A stretch of 39,076 nucleotides of DNA, from assembly GCA_023484085.1 (NCBI GenBank), contig JAMDAS010000024.1:1-39076 (forward strand), written 5' to 3'. Of the stretch, positions 17,285 through 24,497 are shown piece by piece; position 1 is the stretch's first letter, and every line of letters begins with the position of its first letter. A program made the translations under genes and the position numbers. This DNA comes from Candidatus Omnitrophota bacterium (GTDB lineage: Bacteria; Ratteibacteria; UBA8468; B48-G9; DTJG01). Below the pieces are notes generated by a model, which did no database searches, was not told where the DNA came from, and saw only the letters and a program-made list of their open reading frames with translations.

Positions 17285-18187
17285 TCAATAAATGTTTGCA
17301 CCTGTATAGCCAAACCTTCTATATACGTCAGGTCTGTTTCTCCAGTCTTCTATGACTTGGACTTTCAACTGTAAATAAACCTTCTGTCCTGTGAAAAATT
17401 CCAGTTCTTCTCTTGCCTTTATTCCTATGTTTTTTATTTTTTCACCATTTTCACCGATTATTATTTTTTTCTGGTTGGGTCTTTCTACGATAATATTGGC
17501 TTTTACCACTAACATATCAGGATTTTTATTGCCTTTTTGAATATCCTCAAGTTCAACGGCAACACTATGAGGCACTTCCTGGTAGGTGGCTTCAAAAACT
17601 TTTTCCCTTATAATTTCCACTATTTCATATTCCCTGGATAAAGATGTAGTATCTTCTGCAGGTAAAAGCATTTCTCCTTCAGGAAGATATTTTATGATGG
17701 CTTTCTCTATCTCTGAAACGTTTGTTTTTATTAGTGCGGAGAATGGCATTATCTCAGAGAATTTAAATTTTTTGTTTGATATATCAATCAATGGAAGAAT
17801 TTGTTTATAATCAGGCATTAAATCTATTTTATTGATTCCAAGAAGTACAGGCTTGTTCCTGATTTTTTTTATACTTTGAAGTATTTCCTCATCTTTATTT
17901 ATCCATCCTTTACTTTCAATAAGAAATAAAATAATATCTGTTTCTTTTATTGCAGAATAAATGTTTGAAACAAGTGTTTCATCCAATCGTGTTCTTGGTT
18001 CATCAAATCCGGGCGTATCAATAAACAATATCTGGTAATTATCCGTTGTCCTGTTTCCGATAATTTTAAATCGTGTCGTTGAGGGTCTTTTTGAAACAAT
18101 GGAAATTTTTTCTCCTATAATTGCATTAAGAAGAGTTGATTTCCCGACGTTTGGTCTGCCAATTATTGCAACTGTTCCGGTTTTCAT
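17285..18187 (-). CDS. era: GTPase Era
   Basis: This 300-aa ribosome-assembly GTPase has G1 GRPNVGKST (10-18), G2/effector segment RPSTTRFKI, G3 DTPGF and G4 NKIDL, followed by the C-terminal KH domain (VERPNQKKIIIGENGEKIKNIG, then EELEFFTGQKVYLQLKVQV, ending WRNRPDVYRRFGY). Length equals the usual ~300 aa. Era binds 16S rRNA near the 3' end and couples 30S maturation to growth. It is divergent from the M16 peptidase gene and convergent with the Lon-like protease, so it is probably transcribed alone. No strong Shine-Dalgarno is visible before the ATG at 18187. Confidence 0.95.
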   Translation of the reverse strand: MKTGTVAIIGRPNVGKSTLLNAIIGEKISIVSKRPSTTRFKIIGNRTTDNYQILFIDTPGFDEPRTRLDETLVSNIYSAIKETDIILFLIESKGWINKDEEILQSIKKIRNKPVLLGINKIDLMPDYKQILPLIDISNKKFKFSEIMPFSALIKTNVSEIEKAIIKYLPEGEMLLPAEDTTSLSREYEIVEIIREKVFEATYQEVPHSVAVELEDIQKGNKNPDMLVVKANIIVERPNQKKIIIGENGEKIKNIGIKAREELEFFTGQKVYLQLKVQVIEDWRNRPDVYRRFGYTGANIY

Positions 18188-18208
18188 GGATTATATTTTA
18201 ACTTATTT

Positions 18209-18237
18209 TTGTATTTTAAGGAATTTCCTGGTATAAT
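18209..18237 (+). promoter_or_regulatory. Promoter-like sequence ahead of the M16 peptidase gene
   Basis: TTGTAT (18209-18214), a 17-base spacer and TATAAT (18232-18237) lie immediately before repeat copy C. If active, the hairpin repeat would form the start of the peptidase mRNA leader (about 130 nt). Confidence 0.4.
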
Positions 18238-18238
18238 A

Positions 18239-18312
18239 TAAGTTCTGGATTGCTCTTCTCATCTTTGTAAAAACGTTCTTTCAAACAAAGATTCAAAGAC
18301 AATCCAAACTTA
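18239..18312. repeat. 74-nt hairpin repeat, copy C
   Basis: Full-length copy in the divergent era/M16 gap, with the same outer and inner arms as the other copies. The tail after it (AGTAAAAAATAAAACTC, then AACTTATT) resembles the tail of copy A, not that of copy B. Confidence 0.85.
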
Positions 18313-18375
18313 TTACAGTAAAAAATAAAACTCAACTTATTTTTATAAATCTTACTAAGGGGAAAGGGAGATAAG

Positions 18376-19644
18376 ATGGATTGGGATATTTTTAGGATTT
18401 CAAATGACATTCCTGTAATATACAAAGAAAAAACTGATGGTTTTTCTACCGCATTAGCAGTATGGATAAAAATAGGCAGCAGGTATGAACCATCTGCGAT
18501 TAACGGAATTTCTCATTTTACTGAACACATTCTTTTCAAAGGGACCAAAACAAGAACTGCACAGGATATCAAAGAGTCAATAGAGGGAAAAGGCGGGAGT
18601 TTTAATGCCTTTACTTCAGAAGAGCTTACCTGCTATTACATAAAAATTCTTGAACAGTATCTTGATACGGCATTTGACGTTCTGTCTGATATGGTTAAGA
18701 ATCCTCTTCTTGCCTCACAGGACATAAAAAATGAAAGAAACGTTATCATTGAAGAGATAAAAATGTATTATGATACTCCGGCAAGGTTTGTTCATGACCT
18801 TTTTGACCAGACGATATTTGAAAACCATCCATTGGGATGCCTTATTTCAGGGACAGAACAAACTGTATCAGCAATTACAAAAGAGTACATTTCCGGGTTT
18901 ATTAAAAAATATTATTCAAATAAAAATATTGTCATCAGTGCATGTGGAAAGTTTGACAAAGAAAAAATCAAAACCATGGCAGAGAAATATTTTTCTTCTG
19001 TTGGGGGCATGGAAAAAACAAATTTTATTCCCTTTGAAGGTAAAGATTGCGGCCCAAAAGTAAACATAAAAATCCAGAAAACAGAACAGGCGCATTTTTG
19101 TCTCGGGTGCAGAACATATCAAAAAGAAGATGAAAGGAATTTTATTTTAACGGTTTTAAACGTTATATTGGGTGGAAACATGAGCAGCAGATTGTTTAAT
19201 GAGGTCAGGGAAAAAAGAGGGCTTGCTTACGAAATCAGAAGTTATGCAAAAAGTTATTATGACACAGGAAGTTTTGTTATTTCTGCCGGGCTTGCACTTC
19301 CAAAATTATCTGAATGCATGGAAATAATATGCGATGAATTTAAAAAAATTCTTAATGAAAAAATCAGTGAAGAAGAGATTACCCGTGCAAAGGAATTTAT
19401 TGTTTCCCACGTGCTTATGGGATTGGAGGATAACCTGGAATATTCCATGTGGCTGGGAGAACAAATGGCAACAAAGAAAAAACTCCATACCATTAAAGAA
19501 ATAGAGGAAAAAATCAGAGCCGTATCTGCTGAAGACGTCTTAAAAATTTCATCTGAGTTTTTAAGAAAAGAAAATCTTTATTTTGCAATGATAAGCTCTG
19601 AAGATAAAAAAGATGAAGTTATGAACATTCTTGAAAGGTTCTGA
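18376..19644 (+). CDS. M16 family zinc peptidase (pitrilysin/processing-peptidase-like)
   Basis: This 422-aa single-chain M16B-type protein has the inverted zinc motif HFTEH (His47, Glu50, His51) in GISHFTEHILFKGT, with the third ligand predicted at Glu127 in NVIIEEIKMYYDTP, exactly 76 residues after His51 as in the family. The C-terminal half carries the RLFNEVREKRGLAYEIRSY signature, so both halves of the clam-shell fold are present. Such enzymes degrade or process peptides and are usually cytoplasmic in bacteria; no signal peptide is seen. The start ATG has GGGAG 6-7 bases upstream. The stop TGA shares its last base with the next gene's ATG, so it is coupled to the HU gene. Confidence 0.93.
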   Translation: MDWDIFRISNDIPVIYKEKTDGFSTALAVWIKIGSRYEPSAINGISHFTEHILFKGTKTRTAQDIKESIEGKGGSFNAFTSEELTCYYIKILEQYLDTAFDVLSDMVKNPLLASQDIKNERNVIIEEIKMYYDTPARFVHDLFDQTIFENHPLGCLISGTEQTVSAITKEYISGFIKKYYSNKNIVISACGKFDKEKIKTMAEKYFSSVGGMEKTNFIPFEGKDCGPKVNIKIQKTEQAHFCLGCRTYQKEDERNFILTVLNVILGGNMSSRLFNEVREKRGLAYEIRSYAKSYYDTGSFVISAGLALPKLSECMEIICDEFKKILNEKISEEEITRAKEFIVSHVLMGLEDNLEYSMWLGEQMATKKKLHTIKEIEEKIRAVSAEDVLKISSEFLRKENLYFAMISSEDKKDEVMNILERF

Positions 19645-19919
19645 TGATAAAAAAAGATTTTATAAAAAAAATTTCTTATCAGACAGGTTTAAACGATGGA
19701 ATTGTAAAACTTATTATTGAAAGATTCCTGAGAGAAATAAGAGCTGCCCTGTCAAGGCAGGAACGGATCGAAATAAGAAATTTTGGTGTTTTTTATATAA
19801 AAAACACCAAAGCAAAAAAAGGAAGAAACATGAAAACAGGGGAAACAATTGACATACCGGAAAGACAAAAAATTGTATTTAAGCCCACAAAAATATTTCA
19901 CATGGAGAATAAACAATGA
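19644..19919 (+). CDS. HU/IHF-family DNA-binding protein
   Basis: This 91-aa histone-like protein has the usual length and layout. An N-terminal helical dimerisation part (KKDFIKKISYQTGLNDGIVKLIIERFLREI) precedes the beta-arm region (IEIRNFGVFYIKNT, KKGRNMKTGETIDIPERQKIVFKP). The arm proline-like motif is GETIDIPER rather than a typical HU RNPQTG, so it may be an IHF-like or specialised paralogue. It would bend and compact DNA as a dimer. Its ATG overlaps the M16 stop by one base and its TGA overlaps the start of the following small lipoprotein, so the three genes form one coupled transcript. Confidence 0.9.
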   Translation: MIKKDFIKKISYQTGLNDGIVKLIIERFLREIRAALSRQERIEIRNFGVFYIKNTKAKKGRNMKTGETIDIPERQKIVFKPTKIFHMENKQ

Positions 19920-20023
19920 AAAAAAGAATATTTATAATGCTATTATTTGTTATTGGTATTGCATTGATAACACTTCTTACTGCATGTTCCTTTTCTTACT
20001 CTATGCATAATCCCTTTCATTAA
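19916..20023 (+). CDS. 35-aa putative lipoprotein
   Basis: This very small gene overlaps the HU stop by four bases (ATGA). Its product starts MKKRIFIML, has a hydrophobic core and a lipobox-like LLTAC with the Cys at residue 24, and ends with only 11 further residues (SFSYSMHNPFH). Processing would leave a tiny acylated peptide. The start/stop overlap and correctly placed lipobox argue that it is real; no homologue is recognised. It could be an entericidin-like small lipoprotein, but nothing shows that function. Confidence 0.55.
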   Translation: MKKRIFIMLLFVIGIALITLLTACSFSYSMHNPFH

Positions 20024-20026
20024 TTC

Positions 20027-20116
20027 GTAAATATTCACTAAACATTGTTAATAATTTACTTAAAAGCCTCAAAGACAATCCAAACTTATTTCAAACACCG
20101 TTCACTGAGTATTTAC
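20027..20116. repeat. MITE-like element with partial hairpin repeat (copy E)
   Basis: The right part (20066-20088) is the 3' 23 bases of the hairpin repeat, followed by the same tail as copy B (CCGTTCACTGAGTATTTAC). The left end GTAAATATTCACTAAAC is an imperfect inverted match (14 of 17) to that tail's end, so the segment is bounded by terminal inverted repeats. It lies between the convergent lipoprotein and membrane-protein genes. Confidence 0.55.
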
Positions 20117-20123
20117 TAAATTT

Positions 20124-20465
20124 TTATTTGGATTTATGCGTCTTTTTTTCACTTTTAGGTGAAGATGATGGTGAAGAAGGCGGAATCTGTGGAACAACCG
20201 GTACCATCATTGTTGGAGTATGCCTGTAAACATGCATATAATAATTCATCCTGTTAACGTTGTTTTTTAATGGCATTGTCTGGCACATACCAACTATCCA
20301 ATAATAGTAAACACCAAGAGCAAAAAGAATTATAGAAAGAACAACAGAAGTAACCCCTTTCCTTCTGTTTACTTCAGATATAATCAATCCTAACACAAAG
20401 CAAAGAAAACTGAGCCCGATTATTATTGTTGCCAACATATATCCATCCTGAAATCCAATATCCAT
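20124..20465 (-). CDS. Small membrane protein of unknown function
   Basis: This 113-aa protein is not recognised. The ATG has a strong AAGGAGG upstream, which supports translation. Seen: two hydrophobic helices (about 8-30, LATIIIGLSFLCFVLGLII; about 38-56, VTSVVLSIILFALGVYYYW) separated by a short basic loop NRRKG, then a hydrophilic C-terminal tail rich in Pro and Ser and ending KSEKKTHKSK. The basic loop and tail suggest both lie in the cytoplasm (positive-inside), an inference. It is 37 bases downstream of tsf on the same strand and may be read through from rpsB-tsf, in the place where pyrH or frr often follows in other bacteria. Confidence 0.7.
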   Translation of the reverse strand: MDIGFQDGYMLATIIIGLSFLCFVLGLIISEVNRRKGVTSVVLSIILFALGVYYYWIVGMCQTMPLKNNVNRMNYYMHVYRHTPTMMVPVVPQIPPSSPSSSPKSEKKTHKSK

Positions 20466-20502
20466 CTTATCCTCCTTTTTGTTATTGTGTGAATATTATA
20501 TT

Positions 20503-21054
20503 TTATTCCCCGATTTGAAATCTTGCAAATTTCGTTACTTTTATGTTTTCTCCAAGTTTTGCAATCTTCTCTTTTATGTAATCCTCTACAGTTATGGCAT
20601 TATCTTTTACAAATGGCTGATTTAAAAGAACCTTTTCTTTAAAAAATTCCTCTAATTTTTTCTCTGCGTCCTGTCCAAAATTTTTTTCTTTTTCTTTAAT
20701 GATATCAACAGGAATAGATTCCTTTGTAATCCATACAGGAGATAAAGCTGTAATGTGAAGAGAAATATTTTTTATCAGTTCTTTAAAATCATCGGTTCTT
20801 GCAACAAAATCACTTTCACACGTAACCTCAACAAGAACGCCGATTTTCCCGTTTGTGTGTACGTAACTCCCGACAAGTCCCTCTTTTGTTTCTCTTGATT
20901 CTTTTTTTTCAGCAATTTTTATACCTTTTACTTTAAGAAGTTCAAGAGCTTTTTCAACGTTATCACCGGACTCCTCCAATGCCTTTTTACATTCAATCAC
21001 ACCAAGACCTGTTTTTTCTCTTAATGCTTTAATTTGTTCTATCTGACTGGACAT
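20503..21054 (-). CDS. tsf: Translation elongation factor Ts (short form)
   Basis: This 183-aa EF-Ts recycles EF-Tu-GDP to EF-Tu-GTP. It has the N-terminal UBA-like domain (IKALREKTGLGVIECKKALEESG with the following DNVEKALELL) and the core EGLVGSYVHTNGKIGVLVEV followed by CESDFVART, whose SDFVA motif contacts the EF-Tu nucleotide pocket. The length matches the short class (as in Thermus) lacking the duplicated C-terminal core subdomain and coiled coil of the E. coli protein. The ATG lies inside the end of rpsB (26-base overlap) behind GAGGAGGAAA, so it is coupled to S2 translation. Confidence 0.95.
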   Translation of the reverse strand: MSSQIEQIKALREKTGLGVIECKKALEESGDNVEKALELLKVKGIKIAEKKESRETKEGLVGSYVHTNGKIGVLVEVTCESDFVARTDDFKELIKNISLHITALSPVWITKESIPVDIIKEKEKNFGQDAEKKLEEFFKEKVLLNQPFVKDNAITVEDYIKEKIAKLGENIKVTKFARFQIGE

Positions 21055-21772
21055 TTTCCTCCTCTACATTTTTTGCTTTTTCCACAATTTCTTTTTCATT
21101 TTTTGCTTCAAGTACCGATTCTGTAAGTTTTGAGAGAACAACCTGGATAGACTTATATCCATCATCATTTGCAGGAATAGGATAATCAATAACGTTGGGA
21201 TTACCATTGGTATCTACAATCCCTATTATTGGAATTCCTTTCTTCCTTGCTTCGTTAACTGCATTCGTCTCTTTTCTTGTATCCACAACAATGACGGCTG
21301 AAGGAAGGTCATTCATATATCTTATGCCACCAAATTTCTTTAAAAGTTTATTTTTTTCCTTCAGGATAAGGCTGATTTCTTTTTTTGTATAATAATTAAT
21401 TTCCCCTGACTTTTCTAATTTCTCTATTTCATCAAGACGTGATATACGTTTTTTTAAAACATTAAAATTGGTCAACGTTCCGCCTATCCATCTATAATTT
21501 ACATATGGCTGGTCAGTTTTTTCTCCCATTTCCTTTACAATATTCTGTGCCTGTCTTTTCGTTCCTACAAAAAGAATTTTTTTGTTTTGCAGGGCAGTCT
21601 TTTTTAAAAATTCTGCAGCCTTGTAAATTTTGTCAACAGTTTTTTCAATGTCAATAATGTATATTCCCTGTCTTTTACCAAAAATATATGGCTTTATTCT
21701 TGAATCAAATTGTCTTGAGGGATGGCCAAAATATGCACCGACTTCAAGTAATTCTTTTACATTAACTTCCAT
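21029..21772 (-). CDS. rpsB: 30S ribosomal protein S2
   Basis: This 247-aa protein has the full S2 length. Recognisable parts are LLEVGAYFGHPSRQFDSRIKPYI, ILFVGTKRQAQNIV, RWIGGTLTNF, MNDLPSAVIVVDTRKETNAVNEARK and PIIGIVDTNGNP with IPANDDGYKSI. The C-terminal tail is acidic and its coding sequence overlaps tsf by 26 bases. The ATG has AGGAGA upstream, and a clear promoter precedes it. The rpsB-tsf order is the standard bacterial one. Confidence 0.97.
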   Translation of the reverse strand: MEVNVKELLEVGAYFGHPSRQFDSRIKPYIFGKRQGIYIIDIEKTVDKIYKAAEFLKKTALQNKKILFVGTKRQAQNIVKEMGEKTDQPYVNYRWIGGTLTNFNVLKKRISRLDEIEKLEKSGEINYYTKKEISLILKEKNKLLKKFGGIRYMNDLPSAVIVVDTRKETNAVNEARKKGIPIIGIVDTNGNPNVIDYPIPANDDGYKSIQVVLSKLTESVLEAKNEKEIVEKAKNVEEENVQSDRTN

Positions 21773-21827
21773 TATTTCTCCTGTATGTTATTGTTAATTT
21801 TTTATTCGTAATATTTACAAAGTAGAT

Positions 21828-21855
21828 ATTTTACTTTTTTTTAGCAGGCTGTCAA
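21828..21855 (-). promoter_or_regulatory. Promoter for rpsB-tsf
   Basis: On the minus strand a perfect TTGACA (21850-21855) and TAAAAT (21828-21833) are separated by 16 bases. The implied leader before the rpsB ATG is about 45-50 nt. Confidence 0.6.
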
Positions 21856-21860
21856 ATTTT

Positions 21861-21908
21861 CGCCAAAAAAATTTCTGCATCAACGGAGTTAAATTTGATT
21901 TTTGGGCG
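21861..21908. other. Imperfect inverted repeat in the rpsB/aroA divergent gap
   Basis: CGCCAAAAAAATTT (21861-21874) can pair, with two small bulges, with AAATTTGATTTTTGGGCG (21891-21908) around a 16-base loop. It lies between the rpsB -35 box and the aroA start, and could be an operator or a leader hairpin; no known riboswitch class is recognised. Confidence 0.35.
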
Positions 21909-21923
21909 CTAATAACTTACAAT
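21895..21923 (+). promoter_or_regulatory. Possible aroA promoter
   Basis: TTGATT (21895-21900), a 17-base spacer and TACAAT (21918-21923). The predicted start of transcription would fall very close to the AGGA Shine-Dalgarno (21929-21932) of aroA, which makes this assignment uncertain. Confidence 0.3.
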
Positions 21924-21937
21924 AAAACAGGATAAAA

Positions 21938-23233
21938 ATGAAAATCACTGTTTATAAAACTACACACTTAAAAGGTAATGTCTTAATTCCTTCATCAAAA
22001 TCGCATACAATCAGGGCAGTTATCATTTCTTCACTTGCAGACGGAGTATCAGAAATTGAAAATGCTCTTATTTCTTCTGATACGACTGCGGCGGTTGAGG
22101 CATGCAGGTCTCTTGGTGCAGAAATTTCAGTCTCAGGAAATAAATTAACCATCAGAGGTTTTAATGGTGTTCCCCAAAACCCGTCAAAGACTCTTGACAT
22201 GGCCAATTCAGGAACGTCATTAAACCTTATTCTTGGCATTGTTTCTCTTGGCAATTTTGAAACTGTTCTTGATGGAGATGAATCATTAAGGTCAAGACCC
22301 GTTAACCCTCTTTTAGATGCTCTAAACCGGCTTGGTGCAAAAGGAGAATCTGTGTTAAACAATGGAAAACCTCCAATAAAAATAAGAGGGAAAATAAAAG
22401 GAGGAATGACAAAAGTTGATGGAATGAGCTCCCAGTTTGTTTCTTCACTGCTTATATCCACCCCTCTATGTGAAAATGATACTGAGATAGATGTTTTTAA
22501 TATTCATGAAACCCCATATATTGATATGACCATTACATGGCTGAAAGAGCAGAACATAAGATTTGACTATAAAAAGGATTTTTCCTGGTTTAGGGTATAC
22601 GGGAAACAAACGTATAAACATTTTAAAAAGAGAATACCTGGCGACTGGAGTTCAGCAGCTTTTCCAATTGTTGCAGGCGCAATTACAGGGTCAGACATAT
22701 TTATTGCAGGAGTTGACGTTAATGACGTCCAGGGTGATAAGGCAATAGTTGAGTATTTAAGAAAAATGGGTGCAGACATAACAATGGAACAAAATGGACT
22801 GAGGATAAGAGGCTGTCCGCTTAAGGGTGCTGACATAGACTTAAATGCCACGCCGGATGCCTTACCTGCAATGGCGGTTGCCGGTTGTTTTGCAAAAGGG
22901 GAAACAAAACTATATAATGTAGCACAGGCAAGAATAAAAGAAACAGACAGGATAAAGGTTATGACAGGGGAATTAAGGAAAATGGGTGCGGACGTTAAAG
23001 AACTTAAAGATGGTCTTGTGCTCAAAAGAAGTTCATTAAGAGGAGCAAAGGTTAATGGCCATTATGACCACAGGGTTGTTATGGCTTTATCCCTTGCAGG
23101 ACTTATTGCAGAAGGAGAAACAGAGATAGATACAGCTGAATCTGTGAATGTGACGTTTCCGGGATACTGTGAAATGATGCAAAAAATTGAGGCAAAAATA
23201 AATATAGAGGAGGAAGGATATGCTGGGAAATAG
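21938..23233 (+). CDS. aroA: 3-phosphoshikimate 1-carboxyvinyltransferase (EPSP synthase)
   Basis: This 431-aa enzyme transfers the enolpyruvyl group of PEP to shikimate-3-phosphate, the sixth step to chorismate. Seen: PSSKSHTIRA with the Lys-Ser that binds phosphate, LDMANSGTSLNLILG (the NSGT loop), DGDESLRSRPVNPLLDAL, DGMSSQFVSSLLIS, GDWSSAAFPIVAGAI, the conserved ATPDALPAMAV and ARIKETDRI, and the final DHRVVMALSLAGL followed by SVNVTFPGY. The length is typical. It heads a plus-strand aromatic-amino-acid cluster with aroC, aroE and pckG, and its end overlaps the aroC start by 14 bases. Confidence 0.96.
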   Translation: MKITVYKTTHLKGNVLIPSSKSHTIRAVIISSLADGVSEIENALISSDTTAAVEACRSLGAEISVSGNKLTIRGFNGVPQNPSKTLDMANSGTSLNLILGIVSLGNFETVLDGDESLRSRPVNPLLDALNRLGAKGESVLNNGKPPIKIRGKIKGGMTKVDGMSSQFVSSLLISTPLCENDTEIDVFNIHETPYIDMTITWLKEQNIRFDYKKDFSWFRVYGKQTYKHFKKRIPGDWSSAAFPIVAGAITGSDIFIAGVDVNDVQGDKAIVEYLRKMGADITMEQNGLRIRGCPLKGADIDLNATPDALPAMAVAGCFAKGETKLYNVAQARIKETDRIKVMTGELRKMGADVKELKDGLVLKRSSLRGAKVNGHYDHRVVMALSLAGLIAEGETEIDTAESVNVTFPGYCEMMQKIEAKINIEEEGYAGK

Positions 23234-24371
23234 TTTTGGCAGATTATTCAGGGTAACAACATGCGGAGAATCATACGGAAAAGGGGAAGGTTCTGGTCTT
23301 GCTGTTATAGTTGATGGCGTTCCTGCAGGTTTAAAAATTACAGAGGAATACATCCAGAAAGAACTTGACAAGAGAAAACCAGGTGTCGGTAAACTAAACA
23401 GTCCCAGATTGGAAACGGATAAATGTACAATATTTGCAGGAATTGGACAGGACAGGATAACTACAGGGGCACCGCTGGGAATAATTATTTATAACGTAGA
23501 TACCCAGGATGTCCATATCCAGCAATACAGGGAATACAAAGATATATTCAGACCAGGTCATGCAACGTATCCGTTTTTTCTCAAATATGGTGAGTTTCAG
23601 GACTGGTGTGGCGCAGGAAGGTCATCAGGAAGAGAGACTGTTGCAAGAGTGGCAGGTGGAGCAGTAGCAAAGTTTATTCTGGAACGGGAAGGCATTGAAG
23701 TCATTGCATATACAAAAGAGTGTATGGGTATAATAGCAAAAGACATGAGTTTTGAAGAGATAAAGAAAAATTATATGAGAAATGAGATTAATTGTCCAGA
23801 CCTTGAAACAGGCGAAAAAATGGAGAAAAAGGTGCTTGAAATAAAAGAAGAGGGAGACACTGCCGGAGGAATTATTGAAGCGATTGTTCATAATATTCCA
23901 CCGGGAATTGGAGAGCCTGTGTTTGATAAATTAAGCGCAACTATTGCCCATGCAGTATGCAGTATCGGCGCAGTAAAAGGCATTGAGTTTGGAGCGGGAT
24001 TTAATGTTGCAAGGATGAAAGGGTCTGAAAATAATGACCAGCCATATATTACCAAAGAAGGGAAGATAAGGTTTAAAACAAATAATGCCGGCGGATTTTT
24101 GGGAGGAATGAGTGATGGAGAAGATATTATTGTAAGGGTTGCTGTAAAACCGACACCCACAATATCTATAGAACAAACGTCCATTAATATGAAGAATATG
24201 AAAGAGAAAAAATTAAAACCAATAACAAGAAGAGACCCGACCCTGCTGGCAAGAATTTATGTTGTAGTGGAAAGTATGATGGCAATCGCCGTTCTTGATG
24301 GCATATACATGGCACGGGCTTATGATGCAATGACAAAACTTGATGAAAAGTGGCTGAATTTAAAAAAATAA
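23220..24371 (+). CDS. aroC: Chorismate synthase with variant GESYG motif
   Basis: This 383-aa enzyme forms chorismate from EPSP using reduced FMN. It begins LGNSFGRLFRVTTCGESYGKGEG; the family signature is GESHG, so the His normally proposed to protonate the flavin (His17 in the fungal numbering) is Tyr here (codon TAC). The second catalytic His is present in FRPGHATYPF, and GAGRSSGRETVARVAGGAVAK is intact. The third signature reads GGMSDGEDIIVRVAVKPTPTI, close to the usual GGISNG. The rest of the fold appears complete, so it is either an active variant or affected by one base change. The start overlaps aroA behind GAGGAAGG. Confidence 0.93.
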   Translation: MLGNSFGRLFRVTTCGESYGKGEGSGLAVIVDGVPAGLKITEEYIQKELDKRKPGVGKLNSPRLETDKCTIFAGIGQDRITTGAPLGIIIYNVDTQDVHIQQYREYKDIFRPGHATYPFFLKYGEFQDWCGAGRSSGRETVARVAGGAVAKFILEREGIEVIAYTKECMGIIAKDMSFEEIKKNYMRNEINCPDLETGEKMEKKVLEIKEEGDTAGGIIEAIVHNIPPGIGEPVFDKLSATIAHAVCSIGAVKGIEFGAGFNVARMKGSENNDQPYITKEGKIRFKTNNAGGFLGGMSDGEDIIVRVAVKPTPTISIEQTSINMKNMKEKKLKPITRRDPTLLARIYVVVESMMAIAVLDGIYMARAYDAMTKLDEKWLNLKK

Positions 24372-24407
24372 CTCAAATTCTATTTACACAAAGACTAAAG
24401 TAAGAAA

Positions 24408-24481
24408 TAAGTTCTGGATTGCTCTTCTCATCTTTGTAAAAACATTCTTTCAAACAAAGCCTCAAAGACAATCCAAACTTA
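24408..24481. repeat. 74-nt hairpin repeat, copy D
   Basis: Full-length copy between aroC and aroE, ending 16 bases before the aroE ATG. Outer arms extend to AATAAGTT/AACTTATT. It occupies the place where an aroE ribosome-binding site or translational coupling from aroC would be expected. Confidence 0.85.
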
Positions 24482-24497
24482 TTTTATAAACTATGCT

